A stretch of 64,000 bases of DNA from Cyrtodaria siliqua (Eukaryota > Mollusca > Bivalvia > Adapedonta > Hiatellidae): NCBI GenBank assembly GCA_037043455.1, contig JAWPHD010001293.1, forward strand, positions 186,001 to 250,000, given 5' to 3'. Under the pieces are notes generated by a model, which ran no database searches, was not told where the DNA came from, and saw only the letters and a list, made by a program, of their open reading frames with translations. The position numbers and the translations under genes were made by a program. The stretch's first letter is position 1, and each line of letters starts with the position of its first letter. Positions 20,785 to 30,534 of the stretch are shown here, in pieces.

Positions 20785-22123
20785 ACTGAAAGGAAAAATA
20801 AATGCGACACAGGAATTTCCGCTATATATTGTATGTTCAATATGCTGCTGTTAATCGAATGGTACATGGCTACGTAAGGTCTTTCCTTTCGGGAAAAAGA
20901 CAAAAACTACACTTAACAGAACAAATAGTATTCCTGCAAAGTTTCATTATTGACAGAGTACGCGTTTGGCGCAAACTTAGGATGCAAAAGTTTGCAAACT
21001 GTTTACGTTAAATACAGTACTAAACTGGCACAATTGTTCAAAGAGAAACTTCAACATTTATGAATTTCTTATTACAACGTGTACTTTGATTAAAACGTCT
21101 ACAACATCACAGTTGTGTCCTTTCTCTAACCATGCTAACTAACTGCAACTCTTTTTTTATTTTACAAAACATCTTGGGATTTACTTGGAATATATATGGA
21201 ATTAAGTGTACAATAGTATATAAATTCCCGTGGCGCGTTAATATATACTGAAAGAAATAAGTTTAGCACACAAATAATATGGTAAATCCCATTGAGCAGA
21301 TTCAAGGCTATGTGCTTCAACCGCTATTAACAATAAAATTAACATAATTAACAAGTATATGCAGGACATTATTTTCAGATATGTGCGAAAAAAGTAGCAA
21401 TATGTTCTTTAATTTACTGCTTTACAGAAATTATAATATCGTTCTTATTTCAATATAAAGGGAGATAATTTTAAAATTAAAAACTTTGGTTCGTAATTTC
21501 ATAATAATGACAAGGTTAATGTCAATTGTTTTTTGCGTTTTTCATCACTCGAAATCCAGAAACACTATTTAATAAATTTTAACGATGTTCATGTTAATGT
21601 TCTTATTTTTAATGTGAAAAATGTTGTTTTATGGGAGATAACACTGATACTTACTTTGAATCGCACATAATTAGTGAAAAACAAGAAGACCTTTTGACAT
21701 GACATATATATACTGAAAGGAAAAAGAAACGCGATATTAGGCCTGTCCTTTCGGAAAAAAGGTTTACACAGCACCGAACACACCACTAGTTACCCTTTAA
21801 AGTTCATCATCGCCAGAATGCGCATTTGGCTCAAGCAGGTGAGCACACTTAGGCTTTAAACGTTGTAATCTCTTAACATTAAACACAATACTGAAATGGC
21901 TTGACTTTTTCAAACGAAACTTCAACATTTATGAATTTCGTGTAACAAAGTATACTTTGATTAAAGGTTCTACTACACGAAACAGTCGTCCTTTCTGTAA
22001 TTAGTTGTAGCCCCTTGTTGTACAAAACACATTGAGATATATCTGGAATATTACGTGCAAATATGTGTGTATAATAGTGTAGTATAGGCATTTTGTTGAG
22101 TATGCGTTTTTTTTCCTTTCAGT
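20785..22123 (+). mobile_element. Tandem TIR elements of family C
   Basis: Left ends 'actgaaaggaaaaataaatg', 'actgaaagaaataagtttag' and 'actgaaaggaaaaagaaacg' occur at 20785, 21247 and 21712. Only the third copy has a matching right end (reverse complement 'gcgttttttttcctttcagt', ending 22123), making a complete 412-bp element. The ends sit in TATATA contexts, consistent with TA target duplication (Tc1/mariner-like). Copies 1 and 3 also share an interior with 'aacttcaacatttatgaatt' and 'actttgattaaa'. No transposase. Confidence 0.6.
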
Positions 22124-22432
22124 ATATATGTATGTATATATATACATACATATATGTTGTTTTGTTATTCTAGCAGCAACAATGTACAGTGCACGGCTTC
22201 TGGTATTAGAAATAATATGGGTAGTTCTGGAGATGGCAGTGATGAATGCTCAGCTACAGATGACGGTTCTTGTAATGCTGTGGGCTGTATCGATTATCAG
22301 GACGTGAAGAGATTAAGTGGAGCTTCATCAAAATCTGGTAGGAGGATTTTCTGTCCGCGACAACAACTTGTATACTCACGGTCAATGAAAACGCACAACA
22401 AAACAAATCCTTTAATTAGTTAGAATGTTGGG
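21940..22432. repeat. Left copy of the ~495-bp direct repeat bounding the RT insertion
   Basis: It starts 'gtgtaacaaagtatactttg' inside TIR element C and ends 'tagttagaatgttggg' inside TIR element D. It matches 29905-30401 except for about four substitutions and one 4-bp indel. Element C continues upstream across its start without a break, but element D is cut off at its end. This is expected if it is the left half of a target duplication. Confidence 0.85.
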
Positions 22433-22774
22433 TCCAGGTTACGACCGTTTGGGGAATATAACACAACCATTACAGAACATTATAAAGTTCACGGCTCTGG
22501 CAGACAAGATATATGGTCAACTGATGATAGCAGCTTCGACATCGGATGGCTCGCGATAAAAACATAGATACTCCTTTGTTACTACGATATACACCTTTAC
22601 GCAAGGTATAGTCATACTAATAATTAAATATATATAAAAACGCTATATAACAAAGAAATAAGTATATATGTATATATATTCATACATATAAAACGCTGTA
22701 TACAATACAAGACTCTCTGAAATATTAGTATTGTAACAACTTTGAAATAATTATAATTAAAAGACATCAAAGAT

Positions 22775-22942
22775 ATGTATACGTGTACGAGCGCCTTTAA
22801 AGAATATAGAAACGCCAGACGAATAGCAAATATGCATTATGGAAGATTAATGCACGAAGCAATAAACCATGATTCTATATTTGTTTATAAGAATGGTGAT
22901 ACAAAAATGATAAATGATTTTTCCTATGATTTTCAGTTTTAA
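22775..22942 (+). CDS. Short upstream ORF overlapping the RT ORF
   Basis: A 55-codon frame beginning 'MYTCTSAFKEYRNARRIANM' ends in TAA at 22940-22942, overlapping the RT start by 29 bases in another frame. It may be an N-terminal piece separated by a frameshift, a translated upstream ORF, or chance. No domain is recognised. Confidence 0.3.
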   Translation: MYTCTSAFKEYRNARRIANMHYGRLMHEAINHDSIFVYKNGDTKMINDFSYDFQF

Positions 22943-24998
22943 CAAAGAATACGTTTTACACATAAACAAAATGGAACAATGTAAACAAACCATTATAGAC
23001 AACTCTTACAAAAGAAAATTAGAGATAGATAAAATTCAGTACAATGTCAGTACAATAGAAAATAATTTTACTAAAGGGAAATACGACACATTAAGTAATT
23101 TGAGGAAAGACATTTGTGAAAAAGAATACCTAAATGAAACGTCACAAAATAGGGATATAGTTCATAATTTCACTGATATAGACATGGATAGCAACTTAGG
23201 TAACATACTTGAAAAAGGACCTAATTTCATACCCACAAAGCACTCCTCTAAGATAAAATTAAAACGTGAGATTATCCATGATGTAAGGTCAGGATTAAAT
23301 AATCTAGTTAACTGGAAATCAAAAGACTATAAAAAAGCAAATAGTAACACTTTACTCAGTATGGACCTCAACCATCCCAATATCAATACAGAAGTGTATG
23401 ATTATACAATTGATATATTAGAAAATAATGATAATATAGATGAAATCATTGGAGAAACTAATCACGGGAAAAGCAACATAACACCTCAAGAAAATAAATC
23501 GCTATGCACAATTGCCGACAGAGATGATATAATAATCAATACTGCTGACAAGAATTTAGGTCTGAGTATAAACTCCACTGAATGGTACTGTCAAGAATAC
23601 AATAGACAGTTATCAGATACTAATATATATCAAACCATAAATAGGTCACACTTGAATGATAAGATAAATGAAGGAATGGCAGAATTAGCTAATATGCATA
23701 GGAGGTATAAAGATACTATAGTAGGCATGCAATATGACGTAGCAATATTAATCAGCAAAGAAAAGAGAGACATAAATATTCCAACACTTAATATTTTACC
23801 AAAAGTACATAAATTAGATGAGAAAGCTAATATAAGAAACGAACATCTACTTAAAGGCAGACCTATTGTGAATGGTTTCGCCGCTATTAATGCTGAACCA
23901 TCCAGACTACTGGGAAATATGTATAGGACGTACCTCAAAGAAATAACATATAAACTAATTAAAGCAGGCTTGGGGTCACCGATTGTAACTAGCTCATTGG
24001 AAGTGGTCGACATATTAAAACAGCTAAGGATCAACCCAAACAGCATAGATTACACCTATTTCGTGGCTTTTGATTTTTCATCATTATATACATCAATAAC
24101 CAATGAAACAATGATAAGAACGATAGACAAGATAGCATTTTTTCTTAAATTAGACGACAGTTGTAAATATATCATGTATGAATTATTTAACTTTATTAAA
24201 AAGTATGCATACTTCACAGTAGGAGGACAAAAAAGCTATCTACAAAGTAACGGTTTAACAATGGGCAGTTATGATTCATGCGATGGGGCCAATTTAGTAT
24301 TGCTTATGTGTGAAATTGAGATGATGAAGGCAGAAATAACGAATAGACTATTAGCATTCTTTCGATTTGTAGATGATGGCAGTATAGTATTACAGGGAAC
24401 CTACGAGCATATCATAGACACCATTAAGACGATAGCATCGTTCTATCCAAAAGAATTAGAAATAGAATTTAAAGTAAACAAAGTCAATACAGTCTTTTTA
24501 GATCTCACTTTCGGATTAGGCAACAGCACGGTATATGATGGAAAACTGTATTATAGGATATACCAGAAACCCTTTAACACATATTCCTATACACACTATT
24601 CCTCAAACCACCCTAAATCAATTTTCAATGGCATAATCACGACTGAGTGTCACAGATATAGATCAAGGTCTATTAATGAAATGGAATATCGACATTTGAT
24701 AAATTTATTCAAAATTAGATTACGTAAATGTGGATACCCAAAACGTCTCATTAAGAAACATACTTTAGATTACAACCCAAATGACACAACCAACAAACCA
24801 TTAAAACGGAATACCCAGGGCAGATTCTGCCCTCTGAAATTCAACAAATATAACAAAAGACATGAAATTGCTAATAAGATGTTAACAGCTAAGAACAACA
24901 GAAAAATGCTTAGACCATGCTACAAAGTTGAAAAAAAGATAAAAAACATCTTAATAACCAAAAAAACATTACATGAAAAATTATCAAAATTCATATAA
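22914..24998 (+). CDS. Penelope-like reverse transcriptase, 694 aa, intact
   Basis: RT core in order: 'KGPNFIP' (101-107), 'TADKNLG' (210-216), 'NILPKVHK' (293-300), 'GRPIVN' (315-320), motif A 'FDFSSLYTSI' (386-395, Asp387), motif B-like 'NGLTMGSYDS' (446-455), catalytic 'FVDD' (485-488, Asp487/488), 'VFLDLTFG' (527-534) and 'YQKPFNTYSY' (550-559). The PK-HK, GRPIV and SLYT signatures are those of Penelope-like RTs. The ~135 residues after the RT are basic and contain no recognisable GIY-YIG endonuclease; none is seen at the N-terminus either. A complete frame with all catalytic Asp residues suggests recent activity. The product would copy the element RNA in the nucleus. The exact clade is uncertain. 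Confidence 0.85.
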   Translation: MIFPMIFSFNKEYVLHINKMEQCKQTIIDNSYKRKLEIDKIQYNVSTIENNFTKGKYDTLSNLRKDICEKEYLNETSQNRDIVHNFTDIDMDSNLGNILEKGPNFIPTKHSSKIKLKREIIHDVRSGLNNLVNWKSKDYKKANSNTLLSMDLNHPNINTEVYDYTIDILENNDNIDEIIGETNHGKSNITPQENKSLCTIADRDDIIINTADKNLGLSINSTEWYCQEYNRQLSDTNIYQTINRSHLNDKINEGMAELANMHRRYKDTIVGMQYDVAILISKEKRDINIPTLNILPKVHKLDEKANIRNEHLLKGRPIVNGFAAINAEPSRLLGNMYRTYLKEITYKLIKAGLGSPIVTSSLEVVDILKQLRINPNSIDYTYFVAFDFSSLYTSITNETMIRTIDKIAFFLKLDDSCKYIMYELFNFIKKYAYFTVGGQKSYLQSNGLTMGSYDSCDGANLVLLMCEIEMMKAEITNRLLAFFRFVDDGSIVLQGTYEHIIDTIKTIASFYPKELEIEFKVNKVNTVFLDLTFGLGNSTVYDGKLYYRIYQKPFNTYSYTHYSSNHPKSIFNGIITTECHRYRSRSINEMEYRHLINLFKIRLRKCGYPKRLIKKHTLDYNPNDTTNKPLKRNTQGRFCPLKFNKYNKRHEIANKMLTAKNNRKMLRPCYKVEKKIKNILITKKTLHEKLSKFI

Positions 24999-25159
24999 AT
25001 AATGTGTCAAAACACTGGTTTTATACATCATGCCATAGCCAAAATCAGAATAAAAACCTAAAATGAAATAGTTAATATTATCTAATGACCAACCCGTTAC
25101 GACAGTTCCAGAGACCAGTAGACTAATCTTGTTAATTAATTCATAACAGCATTAACAAT

Positions 25160-25330
25160 GTATTTAGCTTACATGCGTGATGCATCATAGACACAAATAT
25201 TTATCATAATATTATGTGCCACATGACCTGCGCTGTAAACACATAACTGTTATACGTAACAGTAGCACATAACACATGCTTGATGCAGCATAGACATATA
25301 TATTTATCATGTAAGTCATGCAGGTTAAGA
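25160..25330. repeat. Satellite E unit, left of the 108-bp array
   Basis: 'agcttacatgcgtgatgcat', 'atagacacaaatatttatca' and 'acatgacctgcgctgtaaac' also occur in the block right of the array. A second partial unit is at ~25275-25325. Confidence 0.7.
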
Positions 25331-25370
25331 CAGATTAGAAACATTTATAGCATGAAATACAAACATTGTT

Positions 25371-26669
25371 TTTTTCTAATTAACATAATAGTTTTGTTGC
25401 AAACCAGAGATAAGGCGTACTTGATTACAATGTTACGTCACATCAAATAAATGGTATTGTGACATAATAGGTATGACATTTTTCTAATTAACATAATAGT
25501 TTTGTTGCAAACCAGAGATAAGGCGTACTTGATTACAATGCTACGTCACATCCAAAAAATGGTATTGTAACATGATAGGTATGACACTTTTCTAATTAAC
25601 ATAATAATTTTGTTGCAAACCAGAGATAAGGCGTACTTGATTACAATGCTACGTCACATCAAATAAATGGTATTGTGACATAATAGGTATGACATTTTTT
25701 CTAATTAACATAATAGTTTTGTTGCAAACCAGAGATAAGGCGTACTTGATTACAATGCTACGTCACATCAAATAAATGGTATTGTAACATGATAGGTATG
25801 ACACTTTTCTAATTAACATAATAGTTTTGTTGCCAACCAGAGATAAGGCGTACTTGATTACAATGCTACGTCACATCAAATAAATGGTATTGTAACATGA
25901 TAGGTATGACACTTTTCTAATTAACATAATAGTTTTGTTGCAAACCAGAGATAAGGCGTACTTGATTACAATGCTACGTCACATCAAATAAATGGTATTG
26001 TGACATAATAGGTATGACATTTTTCTAATTAACATAATAGTTTTGTTGCAAACCAGAGATAAGGCGTACTTGATTACAATGCTACGTCACATCAAATAAA
26101 TGGTATTGTAACATGATAGGTATGACACTTTTCTAATTAACATAATAGTTTTGTTGCAAACCAGAGATAAGGCGTACTTGATTACAATGCTACGTCACAT
26201 CAAATAAAAGGTATTGTAACATGATAGGTATGACGCTTTTCTAATTAACATAATAATTTTGTTGCAAACCAGAGATAAGGCGTACTTGATTACAATGCTA
26301 CGTCACATCAAATAAATGGTATTGTACCATCATAGGTATGACATTTTTCTAATTAACATAATAGTTTTGTTGTAAACCAGAGATAAGGCGTACTTGATTA
26401 CAATGCTACGTCACATCAAATAAATGGTATTGTAACATGATAGGTATGACACTTTTCTAATTAACATAATAGTTTTGTTGCAAACCAGAGATAAGGCGTA
26501 CGTGATTACAATGCTACGTCACATCAAATAAATGGTATTGTAACATGATAGGTATGACACTTTTCTAATTAACATAATAGTTTTGTTGCAAACCAGAGAT
26601 AAGACGTACTTGATTACAATGCTACGTCACATCAAATAAATGGTATTGTAACATGATAGGTATGACATT
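25371..26669. repeat. 108-bp minisatellite, 12 units
   Basis: The marker 'gagataaggcg' recurs at intervals of 108 bp (once 109) from 25411 to 26600. Units differ by a few bases only and include 'ctacgtcacatcaaataaat'. Two variants alternate ('gtgacataat' in units 1, 3 and 6; 'gtaacatgat' in most others). Two decayed units follow at ~26745-26820 and ~26860-26965. There is no coding function: the only ORFs are chance. Confidence 0.95.
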
Positions 26670-26984
26670 TAAGAAAAAGTAAGTATTTTAATAGCTTATA
26701 CAGTACACCATACATTTTGTTTTATATTAGAAATAGCATTATTACATAACAACTGGCATAAGGCGTACATGTTTTTATAGCGTGATTCGTCAGATCGTCC
26801 TGATATTAATGTTAAATAAATTCATCCAGGTTAAGATAATTTCTAGATGAACAGAATAAAGCTGTTGCAAACCAGAGATAAGGCGTACATATTTATGATA
26901 TGTTACGTCACATCAAAAAATGGTATAGTGACATGATAGGTCATGAAATTTCAGAAAGAGTAAATAGTTTAATAATGTGTTTAA

Positions 26985-27440
26985 TAATGTATTTAGCTTA
27001 CATGCATGATGCATCATAGACACAAATATCTATCATGATATTATGTGCCACGTGACCTGCGCTATAAACACATAATTGTAACACATAACTGTAGGCACAT
27101 AAGTGTAGCACATAAAAAGTAACTCATAACACATGCGTGATGCATCATAGGCACAAATATTTATCATAATATTATGACCTGCGCAGTAAACACATAACTG
27201 TAACACATAACAGTGACACAAAACAAATGCGTGATACATCATAGACACATATATTTATCATGATATTTTGTGCCACGTGACCTGCGTTATAATACACATA
27301 ACTGTAACACATAACAATAACGCAATACACATGCATGATACATAAATGATACACATAACTGTGACACATAACACCAAACATACATTCTTAATGTATCACA
27401 GACACACATAAATATCAAGATAATATGTACCACGTGAACT
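26985..27440. repeat. Satellite E block, right of the 108-bp array
   Basis: About four degenerate units (starts near 26998, 27133, 27228 and 27330) with 'gatgcatcatagacacaaat', 'tatcatgatattatgtgcca', 'cacgtgacctgcg' and runs of 'acacataactgtaa'. They produce spurious minus-strand ORFs rich in Cys and Tyr. Confidence 0.75.
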
Positions 27441-27444
27441 AAAC

Positions 27445-28022
27445 TTTATTACATTATCACATATAACACAATACACTTTTATCAACTTCAACCTTAAAAT
27501 AATGGATGGCAACTGAGCATGTTTTAGGTTACAAATATCTAATACTTGTTTCCCAATAACTACTACTATTACAGAGAATATGGGACAGACCGAAGATATC
27601 CCGATTTTTAATATCTTAAACCCTAATACATTGGGATTTTATTACACTCTAGCTTCATCCATACTTTATACGCCAGCTGAGAGTGTCACGGATATACGGA
27701 GTAAATTGCAATTTTATAAATAAAAAAACACTTATTATATCTTACGACAATGTCTTACAACCAAGTGCGCTAACAGATAGACGGAATAAATAACATGATT
27801 AAATTGGAAATTATTTTTAAAAACAAATGATACAAATAGACTTTAAAGGACAATGACAATGTATCACAAATAAACGGAATAAATAGAGCCTTAGTGATTC
27901 AAACGATATATTTTATATATTTTAAAGTATACATCGATTGATCTTCATAATACATAATACACTACGAGACAAACGGATTTAATTGCTTTTTATTTTAATA
28001 TTGAACTTATATTCGAAGTAAT
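27445..28022. other. AT-rich spacer inside the retroelement
   Basis: No repeat or ORF of note between the satellite E block and the second ORF. It may contain the second ORF's promoter or ribosome-entry region, but no signal is recognisable. Confidence 0.4.
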
Positions 28023-28391
28023 ATGACACAAATTGAAAAAAACAAACACACTTTTCAATTATGGACAGATATTCAAGACATTATTGGAACAGCTACAGAA
28101 TGGCCCTACAATATTCGACGCCTATTTTGGACACAACATTTAAAACATTTCCAACGCATTTTAATCTCAACATTTGTATACGTCAATGGTCTCAATCCGG
28201 ATATATTTAAAGAATGGGCTAGACTGATTGGATTGGGTCGGGATGAATCTGCATATAGACATTTTGACGCGCTCTTCCAAATATTTCCCACTAGAAATTA
28301 CACATTATATGCTTACAATGTCACCAACAATAGATATGAATATCTTGATGGGTCTGTCAGACGGTATACACACATTTCTAAGAGACGTTAG
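28023..28391 (+). CDS. Second ORF of the retroelement, 122 aa, unknown function
   Basis: Starts 'MTQIEKNKHTFQLWTDIQ' and ends 'YTHISKRR' TAG, 3.0 kb after the RT stop on the same strand and inside the same insertion. It is rich in aromatic residues: 'FWTQHLKHFQRI', 'STFVYVNGLNPDIFKEWARL', 'YTLYAYNVTNNRYEYLDGS'. It has no signal peptide, cysteine motif or nuclease motif that I can name. An unbroken frame in an AT-rich trailer with protein-like composition suggests a real product. It could be an accessory protein of the element or a captured gene; the function is not known. Confidence 0.6.
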   Translation: MTQIEKNKHTFQLWTDIQDIIGTATEWPYNIRRLFWTQHLKHFQRILISTFVYVNGLNPDIFKEWARLIGLGRDESAYRHFDALFQIFPTRNYTLYAYNVTNNRYEYLDGSVRRYTHISKRR

Positions 28392-29904
28392 ATAAATACG
28401 CCCCAATCAGAACAGAATTTAGGAATGATAGATACAAATTAGTATAAAAACTATACCATACTACCATACGAAAGCACAAATGACAACTAAAATACTAGTC
28501 ATTAAAAAGTATGATGAAGACAATTACTACATAAAGATATAATCCTATACACATAACTTGTATGATACTACCACACAGACGCCACTGTGTTTCCCCTCCC
28601 CCTTTTTTAAAAAAATCATGGATGTCCCGTGCTCACGGTTCACACCATTCAAAGATAATGTGTAAAAACGTTTTATCATTCTCCGCTCACGTGCCAAACC
28701 GCTTAGACGTGTTTGATATTCTGGACTTAAAAGTGAAACAATTTGAGATTATAACTTGAAAGGTAAACAACATGTTTATCAACTTTATAAAGGTAAGGAT
28801 ACCTTTATAACTTCAGATTTATTAATTTTTACAGCTTTTATAACTTCAGATTTATTTATTTTTACAACTTTCGTAACATAACCGTATTTCAGAAACCAAA
28901 CAATTCTCTAAAATAAACCGTTAAAAGGCAGGACACACGTATAGAACTATTGAGTCGCCAGTTTTAGAAAATGTATCATTGTTTTTATTTGCATTTAGAA
29001 TATATCACCGTTTTTTAAATTACATTTATTTATATATGATTTCTCTACCCTTTCTTATTTAGAACTATATGGTTGTATGTTTTATATATTTATATATATA
29101 TATGATGTGTCACTCACTATAACCGACGTTTCAGTTTTTCACCATGATAACATTTTAATAATTGCAAATTAGCATGAGCAGTGAGGGTTTCGACGTCGAA
29201 CTAAAGCTTTAAACTGCCAGTGATATTTCCCAAGGATATCAATGCTAATTAAATGAGTCTAACAGAATTTATATATTCTAAGGAGTTTAGCTAACGCTAG
29301 CTAGAGTCTTCATTTTCAAAACTTGCTTTGATAATATTGTCACCGACAAACTGAAACGGCGAATGCAATAAGTTCTATTTTAAGTTGAGCGCTCAAACTT
29401 GATAGATTGTATTTGTTTCAAATGGTTCAAACAGATAAGCAATTAACATAACGTATATTTGATAATTTATATGTAATATATATAGTTTGTATACAGTCAA
29501 TATTTGATGTAACCACGATATATGCGTATATTTTTAAATGAAATAAAGATATGCCCATTACACATGGTTTCATATTTCTAATTATATCCATTAATATAAA
29601 AACAGAGTTTAAATGATATTATTATTGTCTAACATTAAAAGTTAATAAAATGTCAGATTCTTTAAAATGGTATTATATCATCAAATGCACAACTGAGACT
29701 TACTATACATACAAACGACACATGACAGTAGATGGACTAGAGACAGAATTTACTCTCGTCGTGAAGTATTGGACTCCTAGGCGAAAGTAGAATATAATTT
29801 GAGAGGTTAGCGGCATATAACATTGCGGCAATTGTTGATATTAAAGTCAATGCAATTGTCGTATGATACCGGCATTAAGTTGGTTCATATATCAAAAAAA
29901 AAAA
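28392..29904. other. AT-rich trailer of the retroelement ending in A11
   Basis: Non-coding. It has a 33-bp near-duplicate 'tttataacttcagatttatt' (28803 and 28840) and a 'tatatatatatatga' run near 29090. It ends 'catatatc' plus 11 A residues at 29894-29904, immediately before the right flank repeat. Confidence 0.55.
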
Positions 29905-30401
29905 GTGTAACAAAGTATACTTTGATTAAAGGTTCTACTACACGAAACAGTCGTCCTTTCTGTAATTAGTTGTAGCCCCTTTTTGTACAAAACACATTGA
30001 GATATATCTGGAATATTACGTGCAAATATGTGTGTATAATAGTGTAGTATAGGCATTTTGTTGAGTATGCGTTTTTTTTCCTTTCAGTATATATGTATGT
30101 ATATATATACATACATATATGTTGTTTTGTTATTCTAGCAGCAACAATGTACAGTGCACGGCTTCTGGTATTAGAAATAATATGTGTATATAGTTCTGGA
30201 GATGGCAGTGATGAATGCTCAGCTACAGATGACGGTTCTTGTAATGCTGTGGGCTGTATCGATTGTCAGGACGTCAAGAGATTAAGTGGAGCTTCATCAA
30301 AATCTGGTAGGAGGATTTTCTGTCCGCGACAACAACTTGTATACTCACGGTCAATGAAAACGCACAACAAAACAAATCCTTTAATTAGTTAGAATGTTGG
30401 G
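29905..30401. repeat. Right copy of the ~495-bp direct repeat
   Basis: It starts at 'gtgtaacaaag' directly after A11, so element C is truncated here. Beyond its end at 'gttggg' element D continues: 30402-30530 aligns with 700-850, both containing 'ttttttacatg' and 'ttagtgcattc'. This is the mirror image of the left copy. Confidence 0.85.
30147..30392 (+). CDS. Possible small secreted Cys-containing ORF (right flank copy)
   Basis: 81 residues: a hydrophobic start 'MYSARLLVLEIICVYSSG' that resembles a signal peptide, then five Cys in 'DECSATDDGSCNAVGCIDC' and 'IFCPR'. The last ~16 residues come from the start of TIR element D, so the natural end may instead be a splice site at 'aaatctg|gtagga' (30307). 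A 'tattctag' acceptor lies upstream. In the left copy (22154-22423) a 4-bp difference puts the ATG out of frame. May be a first exon or chance. Confidence 0.3.
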   Translation: MYSARLLVLEIICVYSSGDGSDECSATDDGSCNAVGCIDCQDVKRLSGASSKSGRRIFCPRQQLVYSRSMKTHNKTNPLIS

Positions 30402-30534
30402 AATTTTGGATAACATATGATATAATCCATATATTAATGAGTCGCATTTAATTTTTTACATGCATATCTTGATTTAGTGCATTCCACATTGCACGTGCTT
30501 TTCCAGTTTTCTTGAAGTTCTTCAGTTTGTTAAC

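Larger units (their letters stand above)
22433..29904 (+). mobile_element. 7.47-kb Penelope-like retroelement insertion with poly(A) end
   Basis: Contents in order: ~480-bp leader, RT ORF (22914-24998), satellite E unit, 12 x 108-bp array (25371-26669), further E units to ~27440, second ORF (28023-28391), ~1.5-kb AT-rich trailer, and A11 (29894-29904). The same ~495-bp sequence lies on both sides. Those flanks are made of older TIR elements C and D in the order expected of an uninterrupted target, so the flanks are target DNA and not LTRs. The plus-strand ORFs and the A-run at the right end agree with target-primed reverse transcription. Flank similarity (~99%) implies recent insertion. Confidence 0.65.

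Noticed and set aside
25371..26669. CRISPR array
   Set aside because: The repeats are contiguous 108-bp units without variable spacers, in a eukaryotic retroelement.
27033..27381. Minus-strand Cys/Tyr-rich ORFs
   Set aside because: They fall entirely in satellite E units; the repeated peptide pattern follows the DNA repeat.
22433..29904. Hammerhead ribozyme in the Penelope-like element
   Set aside because: I looked for the CTGATGA / GAAA core on both strands and found no correctly spaced pair.
21940..30401. LTR retrotransposon with ~495-bp LTRs (right copy begins TGTAAC after a purine run)
   Set aside because: The flank copies contain parts of two other transposons that continue outside them in the expected order, the RT is Penelope-like, and no gag, protease or integrase is visible.
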